A stretch of DNA of 64,000 nt from Paracyclopina nana (GCA_019096065.1 JAGUCH010000006.1:826001-890000), one strand, 5' to 3'. Counted from the first letter of the stretch, positions 32,101 to 42,218 are shown. Translations and numbers: made by a program. The notes: generated by a model not told the origin, from the letters alone.

Positions 32101-35100
32101 GTACATTTGCTCGTTGATCGACGTCCCATTGAACTTCTGTTTCGCGTTGTACACGAACCTATACTTCGTCGTCTTGCTAGTGTGCCTGGCTACGCAGAAA
32201 ACCGGGAGAAAGTAACCTTTGCCGAGCTCATGCCTTGGGACTGGTTCGATGATGCCCAAATCTAGATATTCCTTGAATGTTGATCCAATTGCTGCCATGA
32301 CTCCTTCATCTGCTTCATGCTTCTTGTCCAGGCTTCTCTGGATCGCTGCGCATTGTGCAAAGTTGTCAGGCAAGTCCGGAATGTCCTTGATGAATGGGAT
32401 TGCCACCTCCACGTGTCCTGAGGGGAGAAGTCTCATCGATGCTTTCATTTTGATGAGCGCTATCTCTTCTGCCAGGTTGAGGCGCTGAATTGGTTCTTCC
32501 TTTCGATCAATGCCTATTGACTCAAGCCCATACTGTCTGTCAAGGACGTACCTGAACTCGGACTCTGTCATTGCTGATTGATTGAACAACTTCCAATCAT
32601 CGACAAAAAGTGTAGTGTCGTTTCCACTTATCCCTGGGTAGTTGAGAATTGACCACCCCAGCGGCGTTTTTCTTGCTAGTGGTCCGTCCTTCACCACAAT
32701 ATCTTTTTCGCTGCTCATGAGCACGGTGTTGTTGAATCCAACCAAGAGACCCACTCCACCCTGCTCTGGGACTGGAAACTCGATCTTTTTCAGTTCTTCA
32801 TGACTTGCTTTAACTTCATTTGGGTCGACAGGCTTAATTGAGACAGGTAGTTCAAAAGTGTTAAACTTGAGCTCGTACACTTGACCTTCTCCGCTCTTTG
32901 CTCTTATGTATATTTTTCCTTCTTGAGATGGCTGCGTGATTGACTTGTCTCCCACGACTTGGACTGTCAGTTGCTTTCTCTTCCCTTTGAATCCCAACTG
33001 CTTAGCTAGGCTCGGTTTGAGTAAAGTGGCACTTGACCCTGCGTCAATGAGCGCGTTCGTTGTCACTGATTTTTCGAATGTAATATCTCCAGCAATCTCT
33101 ACTGGGACCGTGAGCCAAGATCTTGTAGCTTGGGCTGCGAGCAGAATCACATCCTCTGTTTGATCTCCTTTGTCAGGACAACCAAGGTCCTGACTCAAGA
33201 GTGTAGTTTCTGACAGCTTTGTCATGAGCTTGGTCATCGAGGCGAGCAGCTCCTTCACATCTTCTTTTTCCTCCCCGCTTTTCTTGGTCTCCTCTTGCTT
33301 CGGCTTCTGCCTGTGGATCTTCGTATGGTGGCTTGATGATCCGCAGACGTCACAGCTCAGCTGCCTTTTGCAATCGCTGAGCTTGTGTTTCCCTTGGAGA
33401 CATCTGGGGCAGATCTTAGCATCGTCTATGACCTTAATAATGTCTTGCAACTTGAACAAGTTCCACTGTGGGCACTCGCAGCACCTGTGGCCTGGTTTTT
33501 TGCACAAGAGGCACACCGTCTTTCCACTTACAAAGTTCACGCATTCTTCATCCTGATCTTGGTAGCCAAAATCATACCAGTTTGCTTCCTGGTCATCGCA
33601 GTGGGCAACCGCTTCGCCTTCATATCCTCGGTAGTCATAGTCTCGATCCCATAACTCTTCTTGGTCATATGGGTCGTCATATCTTGATGGGTAGGCTGCT
33701 TCCCAAGCAAAATACGATTGTTCTCTTCTGGCTCCATAAAATGGTCTTCTGGCTCTACTTCTGAAGCCTCCACCTCTGTAGCCTCTGGTTGGCTGTGGAG
33801 GTTCGCCTGGCTGCGGCTGAGGAACATATCCATATGCTTGACCTGATAGTCGTTGATGGTTTCTATCATGCATCTTGTTGATGTCTTCCACCACGGTGCA
33901 AACTTTTCTGTTCCTCTGGATTTCCCTGATTCTTGTCCTTGACCAAGTTATGAACAGCCTTAGAGAGTTTCGCGATTGCATTTTTTGCTCCTTGAACCTC
34001 TCGTAATCTCTCCTGGCCCCGACCTCAAATTGGATGTTGCTCAAGATGGATTGCTCTCCGTCTAGCGCGTCCTTTCCTGCTCGTCCATTGCAGTCGATAA
34101 TTTCCTCGACTAACGCCAGTGTGGCCTCCAATGTTGCCAAGCTCCTCATGCTGATCGGCACCATCTTGATCAGTTGTGCTGAAAGGTCGTGCACCATCTC
34201 GTCAGCTTCTCCTGGGTGTCCCAAGTATGTTCCATCCAAGTTTTCCAGCGCACTTACCAGGCCTTCAAAGTCCAGTGTACACCTTCTCACTGCGAACTTT
34301 GCTCCTCCTGTGCACAAGTATTTGAGCTCTGAAATCTTCTCAAACCAGCTCAAGTTCTTCTTCATAATGATTGCTGCATGGACGTATTCTTTGAAATCCT
34401 TGTATGCACCCGTGTTTGCTCCATCAAAGAACATCGGCTTGACATCCTCTCTGGAGTTCGAGTCTTTTGGCAGGTTTGGGTCGTAGAATCTATGGAGGTT
34501 TCTCCTTTGCATGATGTCTGCCCAGCAAACATCCGTGGTTTTTCTCCTCCTGACTTGCTCGATCACTGTGTGTTGATCCAGGAACTCCTCTTCTTTGGCC
34601 AGTTTTTCTTTGTACTTTTCTTCTGTGAGGTGGACTGCTGGGACTCCCAGCTGGAGCATCTTCGACTCGCCCTCCCCCTTTGGAGTCCGATCACAGCTTC
34701 GTACTTCCTCGCTCATGGTTGGTGGGGTTGTCTCCGTCTGTCCCCTCGTTTCAGTGGGGAATGTCGAAATGATGTTTTCAGCCTCTTTGTTTCCTATGAC
34801 TATGCACTGTCGGTTGATGGGGAAGTCCTCGCTGTCTGGCATTGCCATCAGTTGCTCGCTGACTTCCAATCTTCTTTTGTTGACTGTCTTCATCATGTTG
34901 ACCTGCTGTGCTGCTTCCAAGGACCCCGCTCTGAGCTTTCTGAGCTCCCTGTCGGCGCTTTTTAATTGAGCAACTAGCGAAAAGAACTCACCGTTCAATG
35001 CGATGGCTTGGTCCACCTCTGATTCCTCGTCGTCGCTCGGTGCTTCAGTTGACTGTTGTTTCTTGTCCTTGACCTCGAGTTTGGCTGTGGAGGCAGAGGC

Positions 35101-35790
35101 AACTAAAGCCTCCGCCTCCGTTGAGACTCCCATGACCATGATGTTTCTTGCTTTTGTGCTGGCTTTCATTACCAGCCCCACAAGCTTTTGGTTCATAGCT
35201 CTCATCTCCACTCCAAACTCATCTCTGTCTCCCTGGCCCACGAGAGACTCCAGCACCACCGCGTCGCTCTTCAGGGCTTCAATAAGGTTGCTGAACCCGT
35301 TGCGGACGCATTCCACCGCGCCTGCCTTATTTGCGGCTTGGAGACTTTCCTCTAATTTTGCAATGTCACTTTCAATACTCGCCTTGGTCTTGGCCCAGGT
35401 TTCCTTCCAAGGAGCCACGCCTGCTGCTCCTAATTCCATCGCTGTCATCATGTGAACACAATTTGTTCCGTCGCTGAAAAGTGTTGAGTCACTGTATCTC
35501 AGGTCCAATTCTGTACCTGCCGTGTCCAGTATGCTCGCACTTGCACCTTCGACTGTGTCCGGATGTCCAGCTAGACAAACTGACTTTTCACTCGAAAGTC
35601 TGGCCTTGAAGTCAGCTATTCGCTTATTGACTTCTTCCTGCCGAGCACTGTCTATGTCTTGCGCTTGGTCTGCCAGAGTTGATACGGTTCTTGCTTCCCT
35701 TATTTCATGCTCGTACTCTCCTGACGTGAGCCTCACATTTCTAATCGGGTTATGTCTAAGGCCATATCTCTTTGTAATGTCTTTGGACAT
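29137..35790 (-). CDS. BEL/Pao Gag-Pol polyprotein
   Basis: An uninterrupted 2217-aa frame from ATG at 35790. Order of parts: an N-terminal region with coiled-coil-like segments; a DUF1759 (Gag-like) region near residue 450-600 (KPMFFDGANTGAYKDF); three CCHC/CCHH knuckles near 750-830 (CLLCKKPGHRCCEC, CPRCLQGKHKLSDC, CDVCGSSSHHTKIH); an aspartic protease with IDAGSS, catalytic Asp916; reverse transcriptase with YMDD at about 1322-1325; an RNase H region beginning near 1510 (CSDGSD); an H2C2 zinc region and integrase core with Asp ~1913 (LDYTGA), Asp ~1973 (YSDNGG) and Glu ~2035 (NGQVEAF); and a DUF5641-like tail (LREGDLVVV). All catalytic residues are present. Two copies of a DLGCP peptide sit in linkers before the protease and before the integrase. 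It makes the capsid and the enzymes for reverse transcription and integration. Confidence 0.96.
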   Translation of the reverse strand: MSKDITKRYGLRHNPIRNVRLTSGEYEHEIREARTVSTLADQAQDIDSARQEEVNKRIADFKARLSSEKSVCLAGHPDTVEGASASILDTAGTELDLRYSDSTLFSDGTNCVHMMTAMELGAAGVAPWKETWAKTKASIESDIAKLEESLQAANKAGAVECVRNGFSNLIEALKSDAVVLESLVGQGDRDEFGVEMRAMNQKLVGLVMKASTKARNIMVMGVSTEAEALVASASTAKLEVKDKKQQSTEAPSDDEESEVDQAIALNGEFFSLVAQLKSADRELRKLRAGSLEAAQQVNMMKTVNKRRLEVSEQLMAMPDSEDFPINRQCIVIGNKEAENIISTFPTETRGQTETTPPTMSEEVRSCDRTPKGEGESKMLQLGVPAVHLTEEKYKEKLAKEEEFLDQHTVIEQVRRRKTTDVCWADIMQRRNLHRFYDPNLPKDSNSREDVKPMFFDGANTGAYKDFKEYVHAAIIMKKNLSWFEKISELKYLCTGGAKFAVRRCTLDFEGLVSALENLDGTYLGHPGEADEMVHDLSAQLIKMVPISMRSLATLEATLALVEEIIDCNGRAGKDALDGEQSILSNIQFEVGARRDYERFKEQKMQSRNSLRLFITWSRTRIREIQRNRKVCTVVEDINKMHDRNHQRLSGQAYGYVPQPQPGEPPQPTRGYRGGGFRSRARRPFYGARREQSYFAWEAAYPSRYDDPYDQEELWDRDYDYRGYEGEAVAHCDDQEANWYDFGYQDQDEECVNFVSGKTVCLLCKKPGHRCCECPQWNLFKLQDIIKVIDDAKICPRCLQGKHKLSDCKRQLSCDVCGSSSHHTKIHRQKPKQEETKKSGEEKEDVKELLASMTKLMTKLSETTLLSQDLGCPDKGDQTEDVILLAAQATRSWLTVPVEIAGDITFEKSVTTNALIDAGSSATLLKPSLAKQLGFKGKRKQLTVQVVGDKSITQPSQEGKIYIRAKSGEGQVYELKFNTFELPVSIKPVDPNEVKASHEELKKIEFPVPEQGGVGLLVGFNNTVLMSSEKDIVVKDGPLARKTPLGWSILNYPGISGNDTTLFVDDWKLFNQSAMTESEFRYVLDRQYGLESIGIDRKEEPIQRLNLAEEIALIKMKASMRLLPSGHVEVAIPFIKDIPDLPDNFAQCAAIQRSLDKKHEADEGVMAAIGSTFKEYLDLGIIEPVPRHELGKGYFLPVFCVARHTSKTTKYRFVYNAKQKFNGTSINEQMYTGPNYLEDIFDTMLQFRVGNTAVVADIEKMYLMIALPEKDRRYVRILINGQQYQFCRWPFGLRAAPSVANFVVKSHIKARGSQLLQDSVKIYMDDVIVAFKAKETAKKVIEELVPLMSEIGMELRKFVSNDKEVLEGVPVERRGKSMVVEENVEERIHSTLGLKWDPVTDRIGYQLSKHNQGIVTKRIMASQIPAVFDPLGALAPCLLKARKALQLAHKADKNKKITWDEDLAKVDDKNAREAVKLWKQWQNEFSQMSEVSYPRQAASSIDENTILHMCSDGSDLAFATVAYLSQRGEPQPRWLTTKARIQGVRQRSIPEVELAGALLSSRLSNRLIRLFGIKRENVWYWVDNKPVIYWIRKPGVERCVFVRNRVIEIADTTLMEHWNHIATAENSADLPTRGCNGDQLKDHKNYWEGPEFFKKNQDQWTMTDIKVIEEELLGSGEITLMCEDLGCPSTVVVNQLAMIQPHDVQEAGQSAVNRSYRTYQQMKNVMSLQMAGRWAIMIRALARILGKSRGARYEDIIPEDIMAVITTRVLIFGQWKKWEKEILQYEKTGKWPMSMQGKQALMVSGDGLVRVCTRLYKQDLKGSQINPILLADTWPFTLYVWGIHEAENHIRYDNLWHRLLQDVSGPGVKKIAYQVSKECSRCVRNHSPMPRQLMGGITEVGLKNLRPCAKVALDYTGAQWVKFRRKRIPVYVLVAVCLVTKVVTLEITMGMNTEDLILALTRMAARRGPIEEAYSDNGGSFKMAKRLLEKNQAKPQDLQHEVEQVDWNAVKLRTTKFIRKWITSPPRDHEANGQVEAFVKLAKKAIQDHNDRGEVDLEIYRTWVAQAENVVNSRPVAVIRQDDDEIMVLTPNHLLVGRLGDTGIYSTDHELDYNVHELAQRMAKFEKSWCEYFMQNMHDRCKFRTKFSKVLREGDLVVVAEEDLKVKRFKWRVAKVLKVKRSVDGLVRRVVVQQRKSVFERSIRDIVPIAEFPHIQLK
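30725..30751 (-). promoter_or_regulatory. hairpin B with CTTGGTT loop (in pol, before integrase)
   Basis: Element sense: stem GTGCGAGGAC/GTCCTAGCAC (10 bp with one mismatch) around CTTGGTT. It encodes part of EDLGCPS. Confidence 0.6.
33172..33194 (-). promoter_or_regulatory. hairpin A with CTTGGTT loop (in pol, before protease)
   Basis: Element sense: an 8-bp perfect stem (GTCAGGAC/GTCCTGAC) around the 7-nt loop CTTGGTT. It encodes part of QDLGCPD. Shares the loop with hairpins B and C. Confidence 0.6.
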
Positions 35791-35935
35791 CCGCTTCAAT
35801 GTCCCCTCGTTTGCGTTTCGTGGGACAAGCTTGTCCCCCCGTTCGCAAACTCCTTCAGCTCGTCAGCGTCAGCTGACTCCGATGGCCGCCGGCTCTCGAT
35901 AAGCTTGACACTCTTGATCACTCACGGTGTGGATC

Positions 35936-35953
35936 TGATAACGTTGGTCGCCA
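35936..35953 (-). promoter_or_regulatory. primer-binding site
   Basis: Directly adjoining the 5' LTR, element sense TGGCGACCAACGTTATCA. The leading TGG complements a tRNA CCA end, and TGGCGACC would match a tRNA 3' end ...GGTCGCCA. The particular tRNA was not determined. Confidence 0.75.
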
Positions 35954-36167
35954 TGTAAACATGATCACTGTAATCTCGAATCGATGAACTGATAAAAATA
36001 AACGTCGCACGAATAAAAGAGCACTCTAAAGGGATCTTTTGGTCAGATCGTTTATTTTGACGACCGCCATGCATAAAATCCGAAAAAGTACTAAAGTAAA
36101 CAAAACATAAGGGATCGAAAGTGAGTCCAGCCAGATAGAGTCACAAAACCTCGCCGGGAGGCAAACA
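35954..36167 (-). repeat. 5' LTR of the BEL/Pao element
   Basis: 214 bp, identical base for base (by my reading) to 25802-26015. In element sense it begins TGTTTGCCTC and ends ATGTTTACA. It should contain the promoter and transcription start. An AATAAA-like signal is not obvious in element sense. Confidence 0.95.
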
Positions 36168-36172
36168 TGGAT

Positions 36173-37660
36173 TCTGACACATCTTGCAGTACATCATACT
36201 ATAAGAGCTTAGTAGGATGAATTTTTGCAACCTAGGTCACTTCAAAGCCAAGATGGCGTTGTTTCGAATTTATAGGCAGGAATTATTGGGAGGAGTTGTG
36301 GAATACATTTAAGGATGCCCATCACGATGAGGCAGAAATAGATCTGAAATCGAGCGAAGGTCACAGATATCTATCGATTCGGGTCAGACAGTCAAAAACA
36401 ATTCGAATTGCACGATTTGCAAAAGGCAAAATGGCTTTCTTGATGCTGCAGCCCGTACTAAAAAAGGGATACATGCTGCATATATGATGAAATTCGACCT
36501 CCAGCATCAACAATTGAAGATGATCGATCCTTTTTCCAGATGTACTCCCCAAATTGTGATTGATTTAGAATGATGCGAAATAATCCAAGATAGTTTGCAA
36601 CTGCTACTGCAGCAGACAGGAAGCATCTTAATTGAATCAACAAAAAATAATAATAACTACACCAGTCACTATATTCAAGATTTGGACTGACGCATAATAT
36701 CAAAACTGAGCAACACACATGCAGTATATATACACGTCAAAAAGTGAATTTCCAGAATTTGCTTCGCATGTTCGAGTCGGGATGAAGGCATCAAGGAAGG
36801 CATCAAAATGGCAACCCTGTTTAGCGTTTTTACGGGAAATCAAACGCTCCCAGGCCTGTAAGAGCCTCGGGCAATGTCGAATTTTCGTGAGCTTGTCGGC
36901 AGTTTTTGGCAAAGCCCTACTTATATGATTGAGACTATACACCAGCAACAACAAACCGACGACTCGGATCATCATCATCATCATCAAGTTTGAGGAGCGG
37001 AATTCCGCATATTTGCATTTGGTGGAAAAATTGACCTCACTCCAAGTCGGTTCTGTCAAAATTATTATGCTACACCACCCACTAATTTGTTTTTTGGGGG
37101 AAAATTGCCATGATCGTGGGAGTCTCGTTTTTCAGCTAGCTATTATGGTGTGTTGTGTTATGTAGGACACGTTTTGTTATATTTGTGATCGAGCTGGGGA
37201 TTCCAGGCGTTGAGGTCACCAAGTTTGAGATGTTGTTGGTAAAAAATCGCGTGACTTCCATGACCCTGCGAGCTGAAACTGAGCTTCTGCTTGGTATAAC
37301 GTAGTGTATTTACTGATTATAATTTAGCATAAATACAGAGGGTTATACACTGTTGCTCACATATTAATGATAACAATTGAATTGCATTCACCACTTATTT
37401 ATAATGCCAAGTAATTGAACAGCAGTAGAATATTATGGCTTCGGTATTAGTAGCTGTGTGATGATTGTAGTGCGTCGTTGTAACTGGCAAAAAATGCCAT
37501 AAATAATCAGAGAGAGGAAGTTTTTTGCAGTCATGGGAACCAATTAGACAGAGAGGGGAAATCTTGAGCAGCTAGCACACCAGACTAGATTGATATATCG
37601 CGATGCCTTTTAATCACACAAAATGCCACCAAATAATTAGTATCTTCTCCACGGCTGCAA
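36173..37660. other. gene-free stretch
   Basis: AT-rich DNA with an (atc)n run near 36969-36986. No frame with recognisable content, and no RNA gene was seen. It includes the 3' region of the chitin-binding gene to its right. Confidence 0.5.
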
Positions 37661-38971
37661 TCAGCCCTGGAACCTGCGGCCTTGCCTTCGTTGCCCATTG
37701 TTTGCTGCAGGTCGTCTGTTGTTGCCTCGGAAGCCGTTGTTCTGACGGCCATTGCGGCCTCGGCGGCCTCCATTATTGTTGTTGCCTCTGAATCTGCGAG
37801 CCTCCCTCTGCTCACCTTCATAGCTGCTCAAAGGGAGTTCAGTGGGCAAAAATCCAGAGTCGGCTGCAGCAGCAGAATCAGCTGGGCCTCCATAGACAGG
37901 AATGGGAGCATCGGAGGCTGCAGCCTCGGGCAGCTCGTCAGAGTAGTCATCGTAAGCTGGTGGGGGAGGAGCGAGGTCGTCGCTAGTGGCTGCTCCGTAG
38001 CTTCCAAGAGGAGCATCAGCAGAAGCACCAGCATCGTTGTTGGCACCACCAGCTGCAGCCGCAGCAATGGCCTCACGTTCGGCAGCAATGTCGTCGTTGA
38101 GGCTGTAGAGGCCTTCGGCTTCGGAGCAGTCAAAGTTGAACCACCAATCACAGATGAAGTAGTTTTGGTTGAAAACGGTGCCGTTGGGGCAGAGGAAGGA
38201 GTATTTGGCAAGTCCTCCTTGTCCGTCAGCCGTGCAAATGTGGAAAACTTGGCACTGAGCCTCGGGGTCAGCGTAGTAGCCTGAAACAGTGTGCCGAACA
38301 TGTAATTGAAATGTCGCTCAAAGCTCATCAGCCGCAGAAAAAAAATCTCCCACCATTGTCATCACATCCACATACCAATTAACGAGAAAAAAAATGCATT
38401 TGCATTTTCAAACCCAAATTGATGGTTTACCTCCGTCAACTTGTCCTTCGCAAGAAAATGCGGTCTCAGGGACTTCAGCAAAGATGGGGTAATCTTCACC
38501 GGGGACGCCGGGCACAGCCTTCTCCAGCATGGCAATATTGGGGTCAGATCCTCCAGCTCCAGCCGCATCATTGGCAGCAAGTCCATTGCCTGCAGCTCCA
38601 AAGCCAGATCCATAGGAGCCAAGGGGAGCAGCATCAGCAGCAGCAACGTCTTCAGAGTAATCAATGCTGTAGTCTGGTGGGGGAAGGACTTCGGTAGCCT
38701 CGGTGGGGGCAGCTCCATAGCTAGACAAGGGAGCGGCCTCTTGGCGGCCTCCACGCCTTGCCTGACCGACTGCCCTGTTGCGGCCTTGCCTTCGGCCATT
38801 TTGAGCTCGGCCTTGCCTTTGGTTGTGCCTATGGTTGTGGCCTCCGAGGCCGTCAGCCATGGCACCAGCCACAACGAGAGCTGCAGGAAAAAAATTAAAA
38901 TCAGCTCTGAATGCCATTTTTTAAGGACATTCTTATACTATCTTACCAAGTAATGCAAAAGCGGTCCTCAT
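37661..38971 (-). CDS. secreted cuticle protein with one chitin-binding type-2 domain (paralogue A)
   Basis: Three exons: 38947-38971 (25 nt, start of the signal peptide), 38431-38880 and 37661-38280. Both introns are phase 1. The product is 364 aa. Signal peptide MRTAFALLALVVAGAMA, then an Arg/Asn/Gln-rich basic stretch and Ala/Ser/Tyr-rich spacer with SYGAA-like repeats. The ChtBD2 (peritrophin-A) domain has six cysteines (FSCEG, AQCQ, FHIC, FLCPNG, FICDWW, DCS). It is split by intron 2 and ends near residue 207. The C-terminal ~157 residues are low complexity, ending in an Arg/Gly/Asn-rich tail (RRGRNGRQNNGFRGNNRR). Known: one-domain proteins of this kind (CPAP1-type) bind chitin in arthropod cuticle. 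The cationic tail suggests binding of acidic partners. Paralogues B and C lie to the right on the same strand. Confidence 0.92.
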
Positions 38972-41819
38972 GGTTCAAGCTATATGTAAATTGCCCGATC
39001 TGCTCAATCCGATCAACGATGGGGAACTGAGTTGAAAGTCAAAGTGCAAATGGGCTTTTATAAGACGAGTGTGTATTTGCCTAGACATGCCCGAGGGAGG
39101 CAGAATGTTGCGTTGATCATATTTAGGCCGAAGAAACGAAGAAGACGCTCATTCTCTTTGCGACGACGACGAATCTCGTCGCGTTTTGCTACGTTTTGAT
39201 GAGTTGCGAGCGCTCACTTTTCAAAGGGATCAGCACGCAGCTGTAGGCCCTGCTCATCTGCTGCATTACAAATGGCGATCGGTGCAGCAAAGCCACCAAA
39301 ACAGGCCTTTGAGCAGTAGCAAAAAAACACGAGGAAATGGATATCTTTTTGCACGGCAAGCTTGAAAACACGCAAAAGCACAACCATGTACTATATAAGA
39401 GGGGATTTAATTTAATTGAAGTAGGAAGGCCAATTTGAGAAGCTCGATCCTCTTTTCAATGCCGCTTCATTATTATCCTTCGAAAAAAAAATTGAAGAAG
39501 TTGCGCACTGAGTACGCGAGTGTGACCAAAGTGCTCGTATATTGGATTTGCTCTGGTTGTTTATCCTATATATGGGAGTGTGAAGTCGACTCGATAAGCT
39601 CATTCATCACTTGATATGATATGAGTAGTTGATCGCTTTGTAATTGAAGACTCGGAGAAGAAGCTAGTGCAATTGTACTACAAACACACAGCAATAATTC
39701 AACTGCTGATGATCTTCGCGGGGCAAAAAATATTATATTTCTTCGTATAGATGAGCATTAAAAATATGAATGATAAATGAAAGGCAACTTTGCAGAGCTG
39801 TTCCTTAAAATACGTAAAGCTGGATAATTTGATACACTCAAGAAAAGTAGAAAGATGATGGATTTTGAGCACCACAAAAAATAACTCTTCATGTTGCTGA
39901 CTGATGATGGTCATGACTTGCATTTTTGCCTAAAAAAATGAGCTGTTCATCAAAAAACATCCAAAATTAACTTTATCTCTGACATCTCGAATTTAAGAAA
40001 CCATCTGCAATTGAAGGGTGAAAGTAAGGAAAATTTTGAAGTACATAGATGAATACCACATAAGATTTAGCCTATTTGTGACGAGATCTGGTTTGTGCAA
40101 ATTGGCCTTCTTCGTTTGGCAGTTTTGGAAGACACTTGACCGTGAGTGGGCAATTTTTTGCTAGCTGGCTCGCGCACTGCTACAGCTTTGGCAAAATAAT
40201 AAATCCTGGAAGTCACGACTTTGCTCTGCTCATCTCATTATGTGGCATCATTTTTCGGGAGGAAACCTTCATTAGGTGCTTTTTTCCAAAACCCAAGGTG
40301 CAGTCATGAGTTAAGAACTGTTTTGTGGCTTCTGGCATGCAAACCAGACGCGCGCAAACTGAGAAACCAATTTGTTCGTCTTTTCTGGGATGATGATGAT
40401 GACCCTGGATTCCTTTTGGGCTATGATTTACATCCCATTTCCAACGATTATGTGTGATTTGTATTTCTTGAGGAAAATAATCGTACTGATGACTATTTGA
40501 TAACCAACTTGCTTGCCAAGGTTTGCCTTTTTTAAGTAAGCCTTCTTCACGCTGCAGAGGCCTTGATCAATGTCAAGCATGCATCAGTCACCTGATGGTT
40601 TTCCCCTCAAATTTCCAGCATAGCAAGTCGTGATCACGATTTTAGCACCATGTACATCAACACTTGCATGAGCTATCATGTGAGCTCCCTGATAGCTGAC
40701 AGAAAATTGCCTATTTTCCTCCTCATATTACTCATACCACCATCATCAAAGAGTGACCACCTATGTACTATGGCATCATGACCCCAGATCGTCGTTTAAA
40801 ATAATCCTGATCATGAAAAAATGCCGAAGGACAGGCGTGAAAAACCGCACCTGATCGGGCAGCAAAGATATGCGAAAAATGCAGGATAAAGAAGACTTTG
40901 GACAATGGACATATTGGACATGACAGCTCATCAAGTGACTTTTTGGGGGGAAAATCCTTATAGAGAGAAAGAAAATAAATCCTTGCCTTTTCCACCAAGT
41001 ACAAGGCCTGTTATATCATAAAAGCAAATTTTGAGCACTTCCTTTATTGCTTTATTCCCACATAAATTGCATCAAGATTGATGAAAAACTCATCAACTTT
41101 GCAGCAGCACACCGTTTCTGAGCACGAATATGCTTCATGGCCTGATTTGTTTTGATTACCGCCGAAAATGCGCAAACAAAAGCCACTTACTCATGCTTGA
41201 AGTGAAAAACGTAAACAAAACTGCAACGCTGCGAATGAGAACAACAAACAAAGCGAAACAAAGCGCCGAGAACTCTACTTGTCGAGTCATCGCAAATTAC
41301 CAGAGTGACTGCCACTTTTTTGCATTATACTGTGCTTTTTAAAAAGTGAAGCCAATTCCAAGAGTCGGAAGAAGATCTTCAAAGACGATACCAAAAGCTT
41401 CCATTCATCCGAGACGCAAAGATCTACTTCGGAGACTTCTGCAAGGATGAGTAAGCCCTTTTGATTATCGCAGGTGAACAAAGCGATTTGGTTGGAGCAT
41501 TAAAAAAATCAGAGCCCCGGAAAACACGATCAGACGACGGCCAATCCTGGCTGGAATCTCAAGCCTTTTTTCTCAAAGCTTCCAGCTTCTAACTACCCCG
41601 CGGTAGGTCTCATCCTCGTTCCACGTCAAACCAGATTAGACATTGCATATTACAGCATTTTTTGCAACCATTGCAAACACCTTCAGGCTGACACGAGGGG
41701 GCGTGGCAGCGTCCCCTCCCACCTTTGATATGCTCAAATGGATCACAACCATGTTTAAATCTGATGACAGACTGTCTTGTAATCAAAACTAAGCATAACA
41801 TTGGGAATTGAGTAGTATT
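38972..41819. other. gene-free stretch upstream of chitin-binding paralogue A
   Basis: Holds the promoter of paralogue A near its left end, then AT-rich DNA with short homopolymers. Open frames up to 78 codons (e.g. 40221-40457, plus) have no motif. Confidence 0.5.
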
Positions 41820-41822
41820 TTA

Positions 41823-42215
41823 AGGGCGATCCCATATTCGAATTTTTAGTCAAGTTACGTTGCTAAAACAGCAACCTTACTTGATCAGTTAAGTTCAGCT
41901 TGTTCTAGTCAAGTTCGGTTCGTTTTAGCCATGTTCAGTTGACCGCTGAGCTGACACGCCAACGCGTTGTACATCAGCAGCTGATGAGCAAAGTTACTTT
42001 TTCTCTATTATGCGAGCTTCAGTTACTTCGCATATGAGAACACTTTGTAGCTAAGTTCAGTTTGGCAACTGAACTTAGCTGGGCAAGTAAGCTACTACTA
42101 CATAAAATTAAGCTAAGTTAAGTTCTACCTACATAAATATCTGGGAACTGAACTGAACTAAACTTAACTTTTTACCTAACTTAACTTCACCAACAGGTCA
42201 ATATGGGAACGCCCT
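41823..42215 (+). mobile_element. PIF/Harbinger-type MITE, copy 1
   Basis: 393 bp with termini agggcgatcccatatt (left) and, inverted, agggcgttcccatatt (right), flanked by the 3-bp duplication tta (41820-41822, 42216-42218). It has no coding capacity. The inner part is rich in aagttaag and tagctaag-like subrepeats. The ends nearly match those of the full Harbinger element at 53117-57397. Confidence 0.9.
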
Positions 42216-42218
42216 TTA

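Larger units (their letters stand above)
25802..36167 (-). mobile_element. complete BEL/Pao LTR retrotransposon with an extra 3' ORF
   Basis: A 10,366-bp element read on the minus strand. It is bounded by two identical 214-bp LTRs with TG...CA ends and flanked by the 5-bp target duplication tggat (25797-25801 and 36168-36172). In element order it holds the 5' LTR (35954-36167), the primer-binding site (35936-35953), Gag-Pol (35790-29137), ORF2 (29036-26049), the polypurine tract (26017-26024) and the 3' LTR (25802-26015). Both long ORFs are uninterrupted. Known: BEL/Pao elements have a single Gag-Pol polyprotein with DUF1759, aspartic protease, RT, RNase H, integrase and a C-terminal DUF5641 module; a third gene, when present, is normally env-like. 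Here the extra ORF is not env-like. Identical LTRs and intact frames indicate a very recent insertion. Confidence 0.97.

Noticed and set aside
29177..35958. Long plus-strand open frames across the retrotransposon (up to 195 codons)
   Set aside because: Antisense shadows of the Gag-Pol frame. They contain no motifs and are explained by codon composition of the real ORF.
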